A DNA stretch of 64,000 nucleotides from AP-15 sp963703855. Its GTDB lineage: Bacteria; Pseudomonadota; Alphaproteobacteria; ATCC43930; CGMCC-115725. The stretch covers positions 12,053 to 76,052 of the forward strand of contig CAVPFW010000024.1 of the NCBI GenBank assembly GCA_963703855.1. The letters run 5' to 3'. Below are positions 26,819 through 35,869 of the stretch, in pieces. The translations under genes and the position numbers were made by a program. The notes beneath the pieces are model-generated. The model made no database searches. It had not been told where the DNA came from and worked only from the letters and a program-made list of their open reading frames with translations. The number at the start of each line of letters is the position of its first letter. The stretch's first letter is position 1.

Positions 26819-28144
26819 CTAACCACCCGGCGCCGGGAACAACGGCGCGCGGGTCTGGGCGAATTCCTCGACCGCGGCGACGAGCTGGTCGGCGTCGCGG
26901 TCGTCGAGGGCGATCGACAATGCGAACATGCCGCGCTTGGCAAACCAGATCCCTGACGCGACGAGGTCGAACCAGAACAGGTCGCGTAGCGCGCCATTGC
27001 CGCGCGCCGCATCCTCCTCCGAGCGGATCGGCCGGTCGGTCATGTGGACCGACATCATCGAGCCCATGCCAGTGAACTGCATCTTTAGCCCGTGCCGGCG
27101 CACCACGGCGTCGAGCCGCTGGCGCAGATGGTCGCCCCATTCGTTCAGGGCGCGGGCGCGCTCGGGGGTATAGATCTCGGTCAGCCCGACGAGGCCGGCA
27201 TTCATCGTCAGCACATTGTTGTTGAACGTGCCGGCGTGCTGGAACGCGTCCGGCCGGCGCGGATCGAAGCGCTCCATCAGGTCGGCGCGTCCGCCAAAGG
27301 CGCCAAAGCTCATGCCGCCGCCGAGATATTTCCCCAATGTCGTCAGGTCGGGGAGGATGCCGTGCAGCTCCTGCAATCCGCCCGGCGCCAGCCGCGAGGT
27401 CATGACCTCGTCGAAGATCAGCAATGCCCCGGTGTCGCTCGCCAGCGCGCGCAGGCCGGCGAGAAATCCGCGCTCGGCCGGGATGCAGCCGGTGGTGCCC
27501 TGCATCGGCTCTATGAGGATCGCGGCAAGCTCGGCGCGGTGCGGGCTGACTAGGGCCTCGACCGCCTCGAGATCGTTGTAGCGGCCGAGCAGAAACTCGA
27601 ACGGCGCGTTCAATGGGCTGCCGTGGCCGCGGAAATAAAAGACGCCGCCGTGATATCCACCGCTGAAAACCAGGATCTTGGGCCGGCCGGTGATCGCGCG
27701 CGCCGCGCCAACCGCCATCAGATTGGCCTCGGTGCCGGAATTCGTAAAACGCACCAGCTCCACCGACGGAAACCGCGCGCAGACTGCCGCGGCAAAGCGC
27801 GCCTCGATTTCGGTGTGGGCGCCGAAATTGAGGCCGCCTTCGAGCGCGTCCACGATTGCCCGGCGGATCGCCGGGTGCGAATGCCCATAGATCCCGGCGG
27901 TGAACTCGTTGAGGAAATCGACGTATTCGTGCCCGTCGAGGTCCCGCAGCCGCGCCCCATGCCCACGCGCGATGGTCAATGGGAACGGGTCGACATGGAT
28001 CGAGGCGCGGGTATTGCCGCCCGGCATCGCCGCGCAGGCCTCGCGGTGCTGGGCGAGGCTCTTCGGGTTGTCGGCGCGGTAGCGCTCTTCGGCCTCGGCG
28101 AGCGCGGCCGAGAGGTCGATATTCGCGGCACGGATCGTCGTCAT
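26819..28144 (-). CDS. class III aminotransferase (glutamate-1-semialdehyde aminomutase-like)
   Basis: 441 residues from the ATG at 28142-28144 behind a strong GAGGAGGGG ribosome site. MPGGNTRASIHVDPFPLTIA, NEFTAGIYGHSHPAIRRAI, VRFTNSGTEANLMAVGAAR, GGYHGG and LLIFDEVMTSR are conserved class III features. TTLGKYLGGGMSFGAFGG has the PLP-binding Lys. It resembles HemL-type enzymes but lacks context for tetrapyrrole synthesis. Similar proteins act as transaminases of amino acids or amines, so HemL itself is not claimed. Confidence 0.88.
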   Translation of the reverse strand: MTTIRAANIDLSAALAEAEERYRADNPKSLAQHREACAAMPGGNTRASIHVDPFPLTIARGHGARLRDLDGHEYVDFLNEFTAGIYGHSHPAIRRAIVDALEGGLNFGAHTEIEARFAAAVCARFPSVELVRFTNSGTEANLMAVGAARAITGRPKILVFSGGYHGGVFYFRGHGSPLNAPFEFLLGRYNDLEAVEALVSPHRAELAAILIEPMQGTTGCIPAERGFLAGLRALASDTGALLIFDEVMTSRLAPGGLQELHGILPDLTTLGKYLGGGMSFGAFGGRADLMERFDPRRPDAFQHAGTFNNNVLTMNAGLVGLTEIYTPERARALNEWGDHLRQRLDAVVRRHGLKMQFTGMGSMMSVHMTDRPIRSEEDAARGNGALRDLFWFDLVASGIWFAKRGMFALSIALDDRDADQLVAAVEEFAQTRAPLFPAPGG

Positions 28145-28245
28145 CTCCCCTCCTCGTACGCGCAGCGGGCCAGGCAGTCGAACATTACCCCGAGATTGCT
28201 TCGTCGCCGGGCTCCCGGCAACGGCGGCGGCGCCATCGGCCGGCA

Positions 28246-29007
28246 TTACGGGTTCATATGTGCCAGCGCATCGCGCATCGCCGCGCTCGACACCGTGACC
28301 AGACCTTCGAACGGCGTGTCCATCTCGACGATCAGAAATATGCAGCCGGCGAGCGCCGCAGCGCTCAGCGCAAAAGTGGTCGCCACCGTGGCATTGCGCG
28401 GGGCGTTGTAGCCGAAGCTGACAAAGATCAAGGTGATCCATACGATCAGGATCTCCAGGAACAAGGTCTGGATCGAGCTGCCGGCGCGTTCGATCAGCAG
28501 CCAGCGCGTGCCCAGAGCGTCTTCGACCAAGGATGCAGCATGGGCGCGCAACGCGTCGCGGCGGCGATCCCCGCCCGACAGATCCAGCACCGCGCTGCGC
28601 ACGCCGTCGAGCAGCCTGCCCAATTCGAAATCCTCCATGCGCACCGGCACCGCCCTCCCCTCGGGCCAGTTGTCTTCGAGCGCGCGGACGGTATAGCTGC
28701 GCAGCATCCGGCGCGCCTCGACGGTCTCGGGCCCGTAGTCGATCAACGTCTGATTCAGCAGGATCAAGGTTGCCGCGAAATGCCGGATCTGCGAATCGGT
28801 GCTGTCGAACGAGGTTTTGACGCTGGCGATCAGCAGTCCCAGCACCAATGCCGCCAATACCGACAGCATTCCGGTGGCGAGCTTGACGGCATCGCGCGTT
28901 TCGGCCGAGCGGTGATGCTCGGGCAAACGGCGGCTCAGCCACATGCCGAACAGCGACCCCAGAAAAACGCAGACGATGACGATCGCCGCGACCGTCAACG
29001 ACGACAT
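28246..29007 (-). CDS. DUF4239 (bestrophin-like) membrane protein
   Basis: 253 residues. The N-terminal VAAIVIVCVFLGSLFGMWLS and MLSVLAALVLGLLIASV are transmembrane helices. A soluble helical stretch (about 60-170) follows, then LFLEILIVWITLIFVSFGY and ATTFALSAAALAGCIFLIVE. LVLGLLIASVKTSFDSTDSQ is the family signature. DUF4239 proteins are distantly bestrophin-like and may conduct anions, but function is unproven. Confidence 0.85.
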   Translation of the reverse strand: MSSLTVAAIVIVCVFLGSLFGMWLSRRLPEHHRSAETRDAVKLATGMLSVLAALVLGLLIASVKTSFDSTDSQIRHFAATLILLNQTLIDYGPETVEARRMLRSYTVRALEDNWPEGRAVPVRMEDFELGRLLDGVRSAVLDLSGGDRRRDALRAHAASLVEDALGTRWLLIERAGSSIQTLFLEILIVWITLIFVSFGYNAPRNATVATTFALSAAALAGCIFLIVEMDTPFEGLVTVSSAAMRDALAHMNP

Positions 29008-29092
29008 GCAGGCGATCGCGGTGCTGGGCTCATCGCGGGCAGACGAGAGCGATCCGGCCGGCTGCCGTCAGCACGCCTTCCCCTGATCCGGT

Positions 29093-30071
29093 TCAGCCGG
29101 GATAGGCGCGCCTGCCGCCGTCGCGCAGCCACAGGCGCACGAGATGACGCCTGGCCTCGGGCTCCGGGTGGTCGACGAACGCGGTGCGGCTGTGGCCCAA
29201 TGCCCGGTTGTCGACGAACTGCATCTGCCCGGGCTCGAGGTCGAAATCGACCGACAGCGCGTCATCGTCGAAAATGTCGAGCAGTGCCGCAACCGCCTCG
29301 CTCCCGGCGGCATCGAGCGGCTCGCCCCGCAGCGCATAGCCGCCGTGGATCTGGTGCGCGCTGAACCGCGCCTTGACCTCGGCGCCGGCATCGAACACCG
29401 GGGCGGCAAAGATCGGGCTTTCGCCCGGGTGAAATTCGCGCTGGCGGTCGAACCAGAACGGCTGGTAGAGCCGCGCCAGCATCTCCGGATCCCGCGCCAG
29501 CAATGCGTTGTGCGCGGTGTGAAAGCTGATGACCCGGCTGTGGCCGCCATTCAGCGCCCGGCGCAGGCACAACAGCCCGACATGATCGGGCGGCGTGTCG
29601 TTATAGGCGTTGTCGTTGTGAAAGCGGATCTCGATGTTGGTCTTGTCCGGCCGCACGCCTGATCCGGGCAATGCCTGCTGCCCGGTGTCCAGCACGTCGT
29701 AGATCAAGGTGCCGTCGAGCTTTTGCGCGACCGGGCGCGCGATCATGCTCGACAACAGCCAATAAATCGCCGTGGCCTCGCCGGTATCCATCTCCGCGAT
29801 CGGCAGGCGGTCGACGATGGCAAAGCGCACGCCGCGCGCCAGGATGCCGCGCACCCGGGCCATCGCCGCGCCGCACGCCGGCATCGCGAAATCATGCGCG
29901 CCGAGCACGATCGTCGGCAGCGGGTAGGCGCGCAATTCGTCGACGACGCGGCGGATCTCGTCGAGACACGCGGCGCTGACGCTCGACCCGCCAGTCCTCG
30001 GGGCGGATATCGCGTCGCGCCCAGGCGCTCGGGCCTTCGATAGGACGGCTCGGAACGGATGCTTGCGGCAT
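29093..30071 (-). CDS. TauD/TfdA-type Fe(II)/2-oxoglutarate dioxygenase (one frameshift)
   Basis: The likely start is the ATG at 30069-30071, reading MPQASVPSRPIEGPSAWARR after GGAGAGAG. The frame shifts near 29985 into CLDEIRRVVDELRAYPL, giving about 325 residues. EIRFHNDNAYNDTPPDHVG holds the iron-binding HxD, and FVDNRALGHSRTAFVDH the distal region with the third His. Such enzymes hydroxylate small substrates using 2-oxoglutarate and O2. The N-terminal half is quite divergent, and substrate is unknown. The shift may be a sequencing indel. Confidence 0.75.
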
Positions 30072-30335
30072 GGTCTCTCTCCGATGGCGATACCGAGGAC
30101 GCCGACCTCACCCAGATAGCGCAATTTCCCGGGGCGGAGCAATGCCACGGCCGAGTGGGCCGCGACCTCCGTCGGGGTGACAATGCCAGAGACGTGGCGA
30201 ACTTCAGGTTGAGGGCACTAGAAACAGCAGGCGATGGAGCCTTCGCGGGGGCGACGAGGAGAGAATTCGAAATCATTTGTCTCGTTCATACTATTAGCGT
30301 CGCCCGTGCCTCGCCCCGATCGGCGGCGCAATGAG

Positions 30336-31284
30336 CTAATGGCCGGATCGCGTCCGCTCGCGCCGGGCCTCGTAGGCCTTGAGGTGGGTATAGGCCAGGC
30401 GCAGCAATGATGCTTTGGGGGTCAGTGAACCGATCCGTTCGCCGCGTTGGATCAGGTCGCCGATGATATGGTCGGCCTCGATCGGGCTGCGGTTTTCGAT
30501 GTCGCGCAGCATCGAGGCGGTCAGTGGCGAACTCGCTGCCGTCAACATCGCCCGCGAGCGCTGCATATGCGCCTCGCCGGGAGCGAACCCGTTGGCTTGG
30601 GCGATCGCCCGGCATTCGTCGAGCAGCCCGAGCACGATTTCGATGCCGCCCGGCGCCTTGGCGATGTCGCCGATTGCGGCGCGCAGCAGGCAGGTGCTGC
30701 CGGCAAAGGCCGCGAGGAACACCCATTTCTCCCACATCTCCTGCAGGATCTGTCGGCTGGCCCGCGGCTCGAACGCCACACCCTGCATTCCGGCGGCGAT
30801 GGCACGGACCCGGTCCGACATGGTGCCGTCGCGCTCGCCGAACGACAGCTCGTGGTTCTGGTTCAGATGGACGACCCGATGCTCGGCGTCGAGGGTGGCG
30901 GCGATCACGCATTGCCCGCCGAGCACGCGGGCCGGCCCGAAATGCTGGTCGAGAATTTCGAGATGCTGCATGCCGTTGAGCAATGGCAGGATCGCCGTGT
31001 TCGATCCGACCGCGGGGGCGAAGGATCGGATCGCATCGTCGAGCGAATAGGCCTTGCAGCTCAAGAGGATCAGATCGAACGGGGCGTCGAGATCACCGGC
31101 CAGCAGCGTCGGCGGGGCCGGAGCGGGTGAAATCGCCGGCGGGGCTTTTGATGGTGAGGCCAGCGGCGGCCAGTTCGGCGGCGCGGCGCGGACGGACGAG
31201 GAAGGTCACGTCGCGGCCGGCCTCGATCAGCCGGCCGCCGAAATAGCCGCCGATCGCGCCGGCGCCGACCACGAGGATACGCAT
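30336..31284 (-). CDS. panE: ketopantoate reductase family protein (one frameshift)
   Basis: The start at 31282-31284 follows AGGAGAAGG. MRILVVGAGAIGGYFGGRLI is the NADP-binding GxGxxG of 2-dehydropantoate 2-reductase. The frame changes near 31125, after which LLSCKAYSLDDAI and NTAILPLLNGMQHLEIL (the conserved NGxxH region) follow, then the C-terminal helical domain with the WEKWVFLAAF catalytic Lys region. It reduces 2-ketopantoate to pantoate for CoA synthesis, or a similar 2-keto acid, since paralogues are common. Both halves are well preserved, which favours a sequencing indel over decay. Confidence 0.82.
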
Positions 31285-31307
31285 CGTCCTTCTCCTGTCG
31301 TTCGGGT

Positions 31308-32888
31308 TCAGTGCGCCGCCGCCGGCGGGGCCTTGGCCGGCGCCACGTTGCGCAGCAGCGGCACGAGCAGGGTGGCAATCACGAAGGCCACCATGATCGC
31401 ACGAAACGCATCGGCATAAGCGAGGGTCGAGGCTTCGCGATACGCCAAACGCCATAGCTGCGAGAGTGCTGCGGCATGTCCGGCGACCGGGCTGCCGAGG
31501 GCGACGCTGTAGCGCTCGGTCATGCCGTGGACGAACTGCCCCATCGCCCGGTTCGCTGGGGTCAGATGCGAGGCGATGTAGAGGAAATGGAGATTGGTGC
31601 GGTCGTTCAGGATCGCCCCGCATACGGCAATGCCGACCGCGCCGCCGAGATTGCGCATCATGTTGAACAGGCCGCTGGCGTATTTCAGGCGCTCGGGCGG
31701 CAGGCTGCCGAGGCCGAGATTGACGCTCGGCGCCACGGCAAAAACTTGCGGGAAGCCGCGCAGGACTTGCGGGACCAGCAATTCGGCCGCGCCCCACTCA
31801 TGGTCGATGAAGCTGAACGACCACATCGCCGCGGCAAAGCTGGCGAGGCCGAACATCATCAGCCAGCGCGTGTCGATCTTGCGGGAAAGCGCTACGTAGA
31901 CCGGCACTCCGATCAGCGAGGCGGCGCCGGTCGAAAAGATCGCGACGCCGGTCTGCCAGGCGCTGAACCCGCGCACATAGCCCAAAAACAGCGGCGTCAG
32001 ATAGATCGTCGAGAAGATGCCGATGCCGGTGACGAAGGACAGAAAGCAGCCGAGCGAGAAATTGCGATTTCCGAGCGCGCGCAGATCGACGACCGGCCGC
32101 GCAAAAGTCAGGCTGCGGACGACAAACAGGATGCCCGAGACCGCCGCGACCCAGGCGCAGAGAGTTATCGTAAAATCGTCGAACCAATTCCAGCGCGAGC
32201 CCTCTTCGAGCACGTATTCGAGAGTGCCGAGGGCGATCGCCAACAGGATCATGCCCAGGTAGTCCGCGCCCTTCAGCAAGGACAGGTCGGGGCGGTCGAT
32301 CTTGACCAGCATCGGCACGGTCACGGCGACGATCAGCCCCGGCACCAGATTGACGTAGAACAGCCACCGCCAATCGAGCGTGTCGGTGATCCAGCCGCCG
32401 ATCACCGGACCCAAAACCGGGGCGACCGAGGCTATGGTGCCGACCACCGCCGCCGAATAGACCCGGCGCTGACCCTGGAAATAATGGAAAGACGAGGTAA
32501 AGACGGTCGGGATCATCGATGCGCCGAGAATCCCTTGCAGCGCGCGGAACACGATCATGCTCTCGATGTTCCAGGCGATGCCGCATAACAGGCTCGCAAG
32601 GGTGAACCCGGCCGCCGATGCCGCGAACAGCCAGCGCGTCGAGAACACGCGGGTGAGCCAACCGGACAGCGGGATCACGATGATCTCGGCGATCAGGTAG
32701 GCGGTCTGCACCCAGCTGATGTCATCCTGCGCCGCCGAAAGGCCGCCGCCGATGTCCTGCAACGACGACGCGACGATCTGGATGTCGAGCAATGCCACGA
32801 ACATGCCGACGCACATGACCGCGAACGGGACGACGCTCGGGGTCGCGGCCTGTGCCGGTGCGGGCTCAGAGGCGGTTGGTGGGCTCAT
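31308..32888 (-). CDS. emrB: DHA2-family MFS drug exporter (EmrB-like)
   Basis: A 526-residue, highly hydrophobic protein consistent with 14 transmembrane helices. DDISWVQTAYLIAEIIVIPL is the first-helix signature of DHA2 transporters. ALQGILGASMIP and LGPVIGGWITDTLDWRWLFY are motif C and neighbouring loop features. It forms the inner-membrane part of a tripartite efflux pump with the HlyD-like protein encoded just upstream. A strong AAAGGAGGG site precedes the ATG. Drugs handled are unknown. The outer-membrane channel is not encoded here. Confidence 0.92.
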   Translation of the reverse strand: MSPPTASEPAPAQAATPSVVPFAVMCVGMFVALLDIQIVASSLQDIGGGLSAAQDDISWVQTAYLIAEIIVIPLSGWLTRVFSTRWLFAASAAGFTLASLLCGIAWNIESMIVFRALQGILGASMIPTVFTSSFHYFQGQRRVYSAAVVGTIASVAPVLGPVIGGWITDTLDWRWLFYVNLVPGLIVAVTVPMLVKIDRPDLSLLKGADYLGMILLAIALGTLEYVLEEGSRWNWFDDFTITLCAWVAAVSGILFVVRSLTFARPVVDLRALGNRNFSLGCFLSFVTGIGIFSTIYLTPLFLGYVRGFSAWQTGVAIFSTGAASLIGVPVYVALSRKIDTRWLMMFGLASFAAAMWSFSFIDHEWGAAELLVPQVLRGFPQVFAVAPSVNLGLGSLPPERLKYASGLFNMMRNLGGAVGIAVCGAILNDRTNLHFLYIASHLTPANRAMGQFVHGMTERYSVALGSPVAGHAAALSQLWRLAYREASTLAYADAFRAIMVAFVIATLLVPLLRNVAPAKAPPAAAH

Positions 32889-32914
32889 CGGTCACCCTCC
32901 TTTCTGGCTGTCCC

Positions 32915-33003
32915 CATTCCCGTCATTCCCGCGAAAGCGGGAACCCAGGGCTAAGTCACCGGCGCCTGCTCTGGGCCCCCGCTTGCGCGGGGGTGACGAA
33001 GCT
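32915..33003. repeat. dispersed intergenic repeat, family B copy 1
   Basis: A spacer of about 90 bases contains TTCCCGC-GAAA-GCGGGAA and CCCCCGC...GCGGGGG hairpins. The related copy at 50390-50478 keeps GCGGGAACCCAG and the CCCCCGCTT.CGCGGGGG hairpin. This is a palindromic mobile-type repeat between the emrA-like and emrB-like genes. Confidence 0.65.
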
Positions 33004-33019
33004 TCATTTCGGGCCGGGT

Positions 33020-34138
33020 TTAGTGGCCGCGGGTGTCGACACTGACCGTGGTCGACAGGCCGGGGCGCAGCAGCCCCAGGGTCCCGTCGCCATTATCGAC
33101 GTCGATGCGCACCGGAACGCGTTGCACGATCTTGGTGAAATTGCCGGTTGCGTTTTCTGGCGGGATCACACTGAAAATCGCTCCCGTCGCCGGGGCGAGG
33201 CTCAAGACCCGGCCCGTGAATGTGCGCCCAGGGAGCACGTCGGCGACAAAGCTCGCCTGTTCGCCGGGGCGCATTCGCGCCAGCTGGTCTTCCTTGTAGT
33301 TGGCATCGACCCAGAGCCCGTGGGCGGGGATGATCGACAGCAAGGCGCTGCCGACAGTCGTATATGCACCTATTTGCGCGGCGCGGTCGCCGATATACCC
33401 GTCGATCGGCGAGCGGATCTTGGTGTAGCCGAGGTCGAGCTCGGCGGTGCGCAGATCAGCCTGCGCCTGAGCCAGGCTGGCCTCGGTTTCGGTGATCTCG
33501 GTGTCGATGACGGCGAGCTGCTGGCGGGCCGCGTCCAGGCCGGCCGCGCCTGAGCGGACCGTCGCCTCCGCCTTCCGATCCGCGGCAAATGCCTTCTGGT
33601 CGTTCTGCACCGTGCCGAAGGTCGTCAACGCCAGCGCATGGTAGCGCGCAGCGTCCTCGCGCGCGTAGCCGGCGTCCGCCTTCTTGGCCAGGAGATCCGC
33701 CTCGGCCTGCTGGATCATCGATTGCTGCAACGCATATTTGGCATGAAGATTGGCGAGCGCCGCCATCTGGTTCCGAACCACCGCTTCGGCATGCGCGAGA
33801 TTGGCCTGGTAGTCGCGGTCGTCGAGTTCGATCACCAGTTGGCCCGCATGCACGAACTCGTTGTCGCCGACCAGGATCTTGGCGACGAACCCGGCGACGT
33901 GAGGCGACAAGGTCGTCACGTTGCCGCCGACATAGGCGTCGTCGGTGGTCTCGATGAACCGGCCGACCTGCCACCAATTCCAGCCCCACCAGGCGACCCC
34001 GCCGGCAGCGATCAGGCCGAGCGCGGCGAAGGCGAGCCGACGGCTGAGACGGATCCGCCGCCGGGTGGCAAGGATGCCGTGCAGCCCGTCGGGCGTGGCC
34101 TCGCGCGCTGCGGCGCGATCGAGCGTCTGGGTGCTCAT
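33020..34138 (-). CDS. emrA: HlyD/EmrA-family membrane fusion protein
   Basis: 372 residues. One N-terminal transmembrane helix (LAFAALGLIAAGGVAWWGWN) follows a short cytoplasmic arm. DDAYVGGNVTTLSPHVAGFV is the first half of the lipoyl-like domain, then comes a coiled-coil hairpin (about 95-215), then IRSPIDGYIGDRAAQIGAYT and the beta-barrel. This is the periplasmic adaptor linking the EmrB-like pump to an outer-membrane channel. Its ATG overlaps the stop of the HxlR regulator gene (ATGA), so regulator, adaptor and pump form one operon. Confidence 0.93.
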   Translation of the reverse strand: MSTQTLDRAAAREATPDGLHGILATRRRIRLSRRLAFAALGLIAAGGVAWWGWNWWQVGRFIETTDDAYVGGNVTTLSPHVAGFVAKILVGDNEFVHAGQLVIELDDRDYQANLAHAEAVVRNQMAALANLHAKYALQQSMIQQAEADLLAKKADAGYAREDAARYHALALTTFGTVQNDQKAFAADRKAEATVRSGAAGLDAARQQLAVIDTEITETEASLAQAQADLRTAELDLGYTKIRSPIDGYIGDRAAQIGAYTTVGSALLSIIPAHGLWVDANYKEDQLARMRPGEQASFVADVLPGRTFTGRVLSLAPATGAIFSVIPPENATGNFTKIVQRVPVRIDVDNGDGTLGLLRPGLSTTVSVDTRGH

Positions 34139-34647
34139 GCTCTGCCCTCCCGGGCAAACGGCCGATGCCCGCGTTCGGCGAGGCGCTGGCGCACCCCGTC
34201 ATCGGCCCCCGGTCCGGCAACAATCGCAAAACCCGGTCCGGCGATCCGTTCGCCGGTGGCGCCATCGACCAGAACCGGTTCGACCGCCGCCCCGGTCCGC
34301 GCGTTGGCGAGCTGCACCGAAACCCCCTCGGGCGCGAAATGGCGGTTGCCCCAGGCGAGCAACGCCAGCAGCACCGGCCGGAAATCGCGCCCTCTTTCGG
34401 TCAGCACATACTCGTCGCGCGGCGGATGCTCGCTGTAGCGGCGCCGTTCCAAAAGGCCGGCCTCGACCAGCGCGTTCAGCCGCCGGGTCAGTATGTTGGG
34501 GGCGACGCCGAGATTCTTTTGAAACTCGTCGAACCGCCGAAGCCCGTAAAACGCGTCGCGCAGGATCAGGATCGACCACCACTCGCCGACCCGCTCGAGG
34601 CTGCGGGCGATCGGGCAATGCATGTTGCCATAGCTCTTGCGCTGCAT
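34135..34647 (-). CDS. HxlR-family transcriptional regulator
   Basis: 170 residues from the ATG at 34645-34647, with GGGGAGG 8 bases upstream. A farther in-frame ATG would add 9 residues. NMHCPIARSLERVGEWWSIL contains the conserved Cys that senses aldehydes or oxidants in this family. ILRDAFYGLRRFDEFQKNLG and NILTRRLNALVEAGLLERR are the winged-helix DNA-binding region. The C-terminal extension of about 70 residues is longer than in many HxlR proteins. It heads the emrAB-like operon and probably controls it through the inverted repeat at 34664-34686. Confidence 0.92.
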   Translation of the reverse strand: MQRKSYGNMHCPIARSLERVGEWWSILILRDAFYGLRRFDEFQKNLGVAPNILTRRLNALVEAGLLERRRYSEHPPRDEYVLTERGRDFRPVLLALLAWGNRHFAPEGVSVQLANARTGAAVEPVLVDGATGERIAGPGFAIVAGPGADDGVRQRLAERGHRPFAREGRA

Positions 34648-34663
34648 GGGACAGCCCTCCCCA

Positions 34664-34686
34664 GTCACTTTCAAGATAAAAGTAAC
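34664..34686. promoter_or_regulatory. inverted repeat, candidate HxlR operator
   Basis: GTCACTTT and AAAGTAAC arms are separated by seven bases, with one mismatch between arms, in the short spacer directly upstream of the hxlR gene. HxlR-family regulators bind palindromes of this GTxACTTT-type shape near their own promoters. It probably controls the regulator-emrA-emrB operon. Confidence 0.55.
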
Positions 34687-34856
34687 CTAGGAGCTGCGGG
34701 CTTTCAAGCGGCGTCGCGAGGATTTCGCGGTAAATTTCCCTGCCTGCGTCCCCGGCGGCGGCCCCCCGGGCGGCGCGCCGGCAAGTCAACATCGGCCAGG
34801 CGGCCCGCGGCGTGCCGTTCTGCTGATTGTCGGAATCCGATTTTCAGCCCGGCCGG

Positions 34857-35336
34857 TCAGCCGTCGCGGTGGATCGGGTCGACCCAGCGCACCTGCTGCG
34901 GCCGCTCGACCGGCTCGATGTCGAGGTTGACGACCACTGCCTCGTTGTCGCTGCGCACCAGCACGCATTCGAGCGTCTCGTCGGAGGAGGCGTTGATCTC
35001 CTGATGCGGCACATAGGGCGGGACAAAGATGAAATCGCCGGGACCGGCCTCGGCGACGTATTCGAGACGGTCGCCCCAGCGCATCCGCGCCCGCCCCTTC
35101 AGCACGTAGATCACGCTTTCGAGCGCGCCGTGATGATGCGCTCCGGTCTTGGCGTTGGCATGGATCTTGACCGTGCCGGCCCAGATCTTCTGCGCGCCGA
35201 CCCGGGCGAAGTTGATCGCCGCGGCGCGGTCCATGCCCGGCGTCTGGGCGGTGTTGGGGTCGAGCTGGTCGCCCGGGATCACCTTGACCCCGTGGATCTT
35301 CCAATCGACCCGCTCGTGCTCGTGGCTGTCGCTCAT
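34857..35336 (-). CDS. cupin-domain protein
   Basis: 159 residues. HHHGALESVIYVLKGRARMR is cupin motif 1, with its His, Glu and Gly pattern. GPGDFIFVPPYVPHQEIN is motif 2 with the third His. It forms one beta barrel binding a metal. A short polar N-terminus and a VRSDNEAVVVNLDIEP tail flank the barrel. Function ranges from dioxygenase to sensor, and none is indicated by the neighbours. Confidence 0.88.
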   Translation of the reverse strand: MSDSHEHERVDWKIHGVKVIPGDQLDPNTAQTPGMDRAAAINFARVGAQKIWAGTVKIHANAKTGAHHHGALESVIYVLKGRARMRWGDRLEYVAEAGPGDFIFVPPYVPHQEINASSDETLECVLVRSDNEAVVVNLDIEPVERPQQVRWVDPIHRDG

Positions 35337-35418
35337 CCCGATTGTCCTCGCCGTGAGCCAACGATTTTAGCGCATGGACCGCGCGGGCGGCGAAAAAAGA
35401 ACTTGAATGAGACTGTAT

Positions 35419-35432
35419 TTAGATATATCTAA
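35419..35432. promoter_or_regulatory. perfect 14-bp palindrome, candidate PadR operator
   Basis: TTAGATATATCTAA is a perfect palindrome 40 bases before the DOPA-dioxygenase-like gene, whose downstream neighbour encodes a PadR regulator. It overlaps plausible promoter elements (TTGAAT at 35403, TATCTA about 17 bases on). PadR-type regulators recognise AT-rich palindromes of this kind. Binding is inferred. Confidence 0.55.
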
Positions 35433-35472
35433 GATACGTTCGGTACAAACACCGACACTCAGGAGCAGACAC

Positions 35473-35856
35473 ATGACCGAAACTACCAACAAACCCATCC
35501 CGCTCAACGGCTATCACGCGCATGTCTATTACGACGCCGCGACCCGCCCGGCCGCGGAGCGGCTCGCCGCAGCGATCGACGGCAAATTCCGCGTCGAGTT
35601 CGGCGGCTTTCGCGACGGGCCGGTCGGACCGCACCCGATCGCCAACCTGCAGATCATCTTCACCACCGCGGAGTTTCCGAAAATCGTGCCTTGGCTGATG
35701 CTGAACCGCGACGGCCTCGATGTTCTGATCCACCCGCTGACCGACGATTCGGTGGACGATCACAGCCGCTATGCGCTGTGGCTCGGCACCCCGGTTGCGC
35801 TCAAGCTCGAAACCTTGCGGCGCACCTACCGTGCTGCGCTGCTGCCGACCGCTTGA
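35473..35856 (+). CDS. DOPA 4,5-dioxygenase family protein
   Basis: 127 residues from the ATG at 35473, with an AGGAG ribosome site. LNGYHAHVYYDAATRPAAER at the start, VGPHPIANLQIIFTTAEF in the middle, and LIHPLTDDSVDDHSRYALWL near the end are the three conserved His-bearing segments of this small ferredoxin-like family. Characterised members open catechol rings, as in betalain synthesis, but most bacterial members are uncharacterised. It is followed after 13 bases by a padR gene and is probably co-transcribed with it. Confidence 0.88.
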   Translation: MTETTNKPIPLNGYHAHVYYDAATRPAAERLAAAIDGKFRVEFGGFRDGPVGPHPIANLQIIFTTAEFPKIVPWLMLNRDGLDVLIHPLTDDSVDDHSRYALWLGTPVALKLETLRRTYRAALLPTA

Positions 35857-35869
35857 ACGGGGTCATCCA

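Noticed and set aside
26819..28144. Calling the aminotransferase hemL
   Set aside because: The motifs fit the class, but no tetrapyrrole genes are adjacent and HemL-like transaminases of other function are common.
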